Shown piece by piece: positions 63,623 to 64,000 of a stretch of 64,000 nucleotides of DNA. The DNA comes from Chloroflexota bacterium (GTDB lineage Bacteria > Chloroflexota > Dehalococcoidia > Lucifugimonadales > Lucifugimonadaceae), in contig JABIFF010000018.1 in NCBI GenBank assembly GCA_018650845.1, positions 1 to 64,000 on the forward strand, in the 5' to 3' direction. A program made the translations under genes and the position numbers. Under the pieces are notes generated by a model, which did not search any database, had not been told where the DNA came from, and saw nothing but the letters and a program-made list of their open reading frames with translations. How positions within the stretch are numbered: position 1 is the first letter of the stretch; each line of letters opens with the position of its first letter.

Positions 63623-64000
63623 TTAGTCGTTGATGATTAGATCAGGATCGATCTCGAGTCCGATTCCAGGTCCTGTTGGAAGCGGCATGAAGCCATCTGA
63701 ATCCACTTCAGGAGCATTGGTGAACATCGAGAACTTGTTCTTGTAGTGACCAATTGGTGGGTCGTGCAGCAATTCCATGAACGGGGCATGTCGCCACGAC
63801 GCTACTAGGTGCTGGTGAGCAATAACACCGATATTTCCGCCGCCGTGGTGAGGCACAAGTTCCTTATTGTGAAGTTCGGCGAGAACTCCAACCTTGCGCA
63901 GGTTGGTCATACCGTTCATCACCATGCTCTCGGGTTGGAGCATCTTGTACGTGTCCATCTCACACATCTGAACGAACTCGTGGAGACCAGGGTTGTTTTC
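63623..64000 (-). CDS. Enolase-superfamily protein, C-terminal part (runs off the window)
   Basis: Open to the right edge; at least 125 residues visible. LRKVGVLAELHNKELVPHHGGGNIGVIAHQHLVAS carries the barrel-7/8 His (VPHHGGG), and LPTGPGIGLEIDPDLI is a typical end of the family. The PHHGGG motif differs from PHNSNG and APHG of the other nine, so this is another subgroup. The start lies beyond the window. Confidence 0.85.
   Translation of the reverse strand, partial: ENNPGLHEFVQMCEMDTYKMLQPESMVMNGMTNLRKVGVLAELHNKELVPHHGGGNIGVIAHQHLVASWRHAPFMELLHDPPIGHYKNKFSMFTNAPEVDSDGFMPLPTGPGIGLEIDPDLIIND

Noticed and set aside
1-64000. CRISPR arrays, prophage, insertion sequences with transposases, rRNA operons
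   Set aside because: No regularly spaced repeats, no phage structural genes, no transposase ORFs and no rRNA sequence seen; the only mobile-like unit is the GIY-YIG repeat pair.

Overview
The window looks like a chromosomal segment of a marine Chloroflexota bacterium, most likely of the SAR202 clade. This rests on family knowledge applied to the sequence, not on a search. Ten enolase-superfamily (mandelate racemase/muconate lactonizing) genes lie in 64 kb, an expansion described as typical of SAR202. There are also two adjacent giant membrane proteins of families known mainly from Chloroflexi and archaea (TIGR03663-like and DUF2298/Chlor_Arch_YYY-like), and a mix of sulfatase, D-aminoacylase, RraA-type aldolase, SDR and ketopantoate-reductase-like genes suited to oxidised organic matter. 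Housekeeping genes (ftsY, rnc, ispE, rsmA, lepA, galU, ffs, tRNAs) look intact, so this is ordinary chromosome and not a plasmid or phage.

Layout. 1-5.8 kb: a selenocysteine tRNA at the left edge, thioredoxin, and a three-gene NADH-oxidising module (nuoE, long nuoF, nuoG/FdhA-like). 5.9-9.1 kb: an RraA-family aldolase divergent from an enolase-family dehydratase, then an SRPBCC protein and an SDR. 9.2-16.4 kb: an envelope lipid/glycan block (FAD oxidoreductase, flippase-like protein, two giant membrane proteins). 16.4-24 kb: ftsY, rnc, a DsbA-family selenoprotein split by an in-frame UGA, a CCA-adding-type nucleotidyltransferase, an OGG-type glycosylase and a DinG-type helicase. 24-33 kb: catabolic genes, including two translationally coupled enolase-family genes, a peroxiredoxin and a PHP metallohydrolase. 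33-40.5 kb: ispE, rsmA, SRP RNA, galU, MFS, lepA and a YceI lipoprotein. 41-47 kb: a D-aminoacylase-like amidohydrolase, a KPR-like reductase, a tiny GIY-YIG gene bounded by inverted palindromes, a ThDP enzyme and a zinc alcohol dehydrogenase. 47-50.8 kb: two duplicated ECF sigma/membrane-partner operons. 51-57.2 kb: a tandem array of five enolase-superfamily paralogues. 57.3-64 kb: a 2-hydroxyacid dehydrogenase, tRNA-Leu, an aldo/keto reductase, a sulfatase, and an enolase-lactonase-enolase sugar-acid cluster running off the right edge.

How it fits together. The catabolic genes can be read as oxidation of sugars or sugar acids (dehydrogenases, lactonase), dehydration by enolase-family enzymes, and cleavage or reduction of the 2-keto products (RraA aldolase, hydroxyacid dehydrogenase). 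NADH would feed the NuoEFG-like module. This is inference; no substrate can be read from the sequence.

The most notable points are: a selenoprotein that standard gene calling truncates, in the same window as its tRNA-Sec; two paralogous ECF operons preceded by the same GGAACC-N16-GTCTKG promoter; a GIY-YIG gene framed by 31-base inverted repeats whose stems covary; the five-gene enolase array with a double palindrome before its last member; and an apparent CTG start codon for ftsY.
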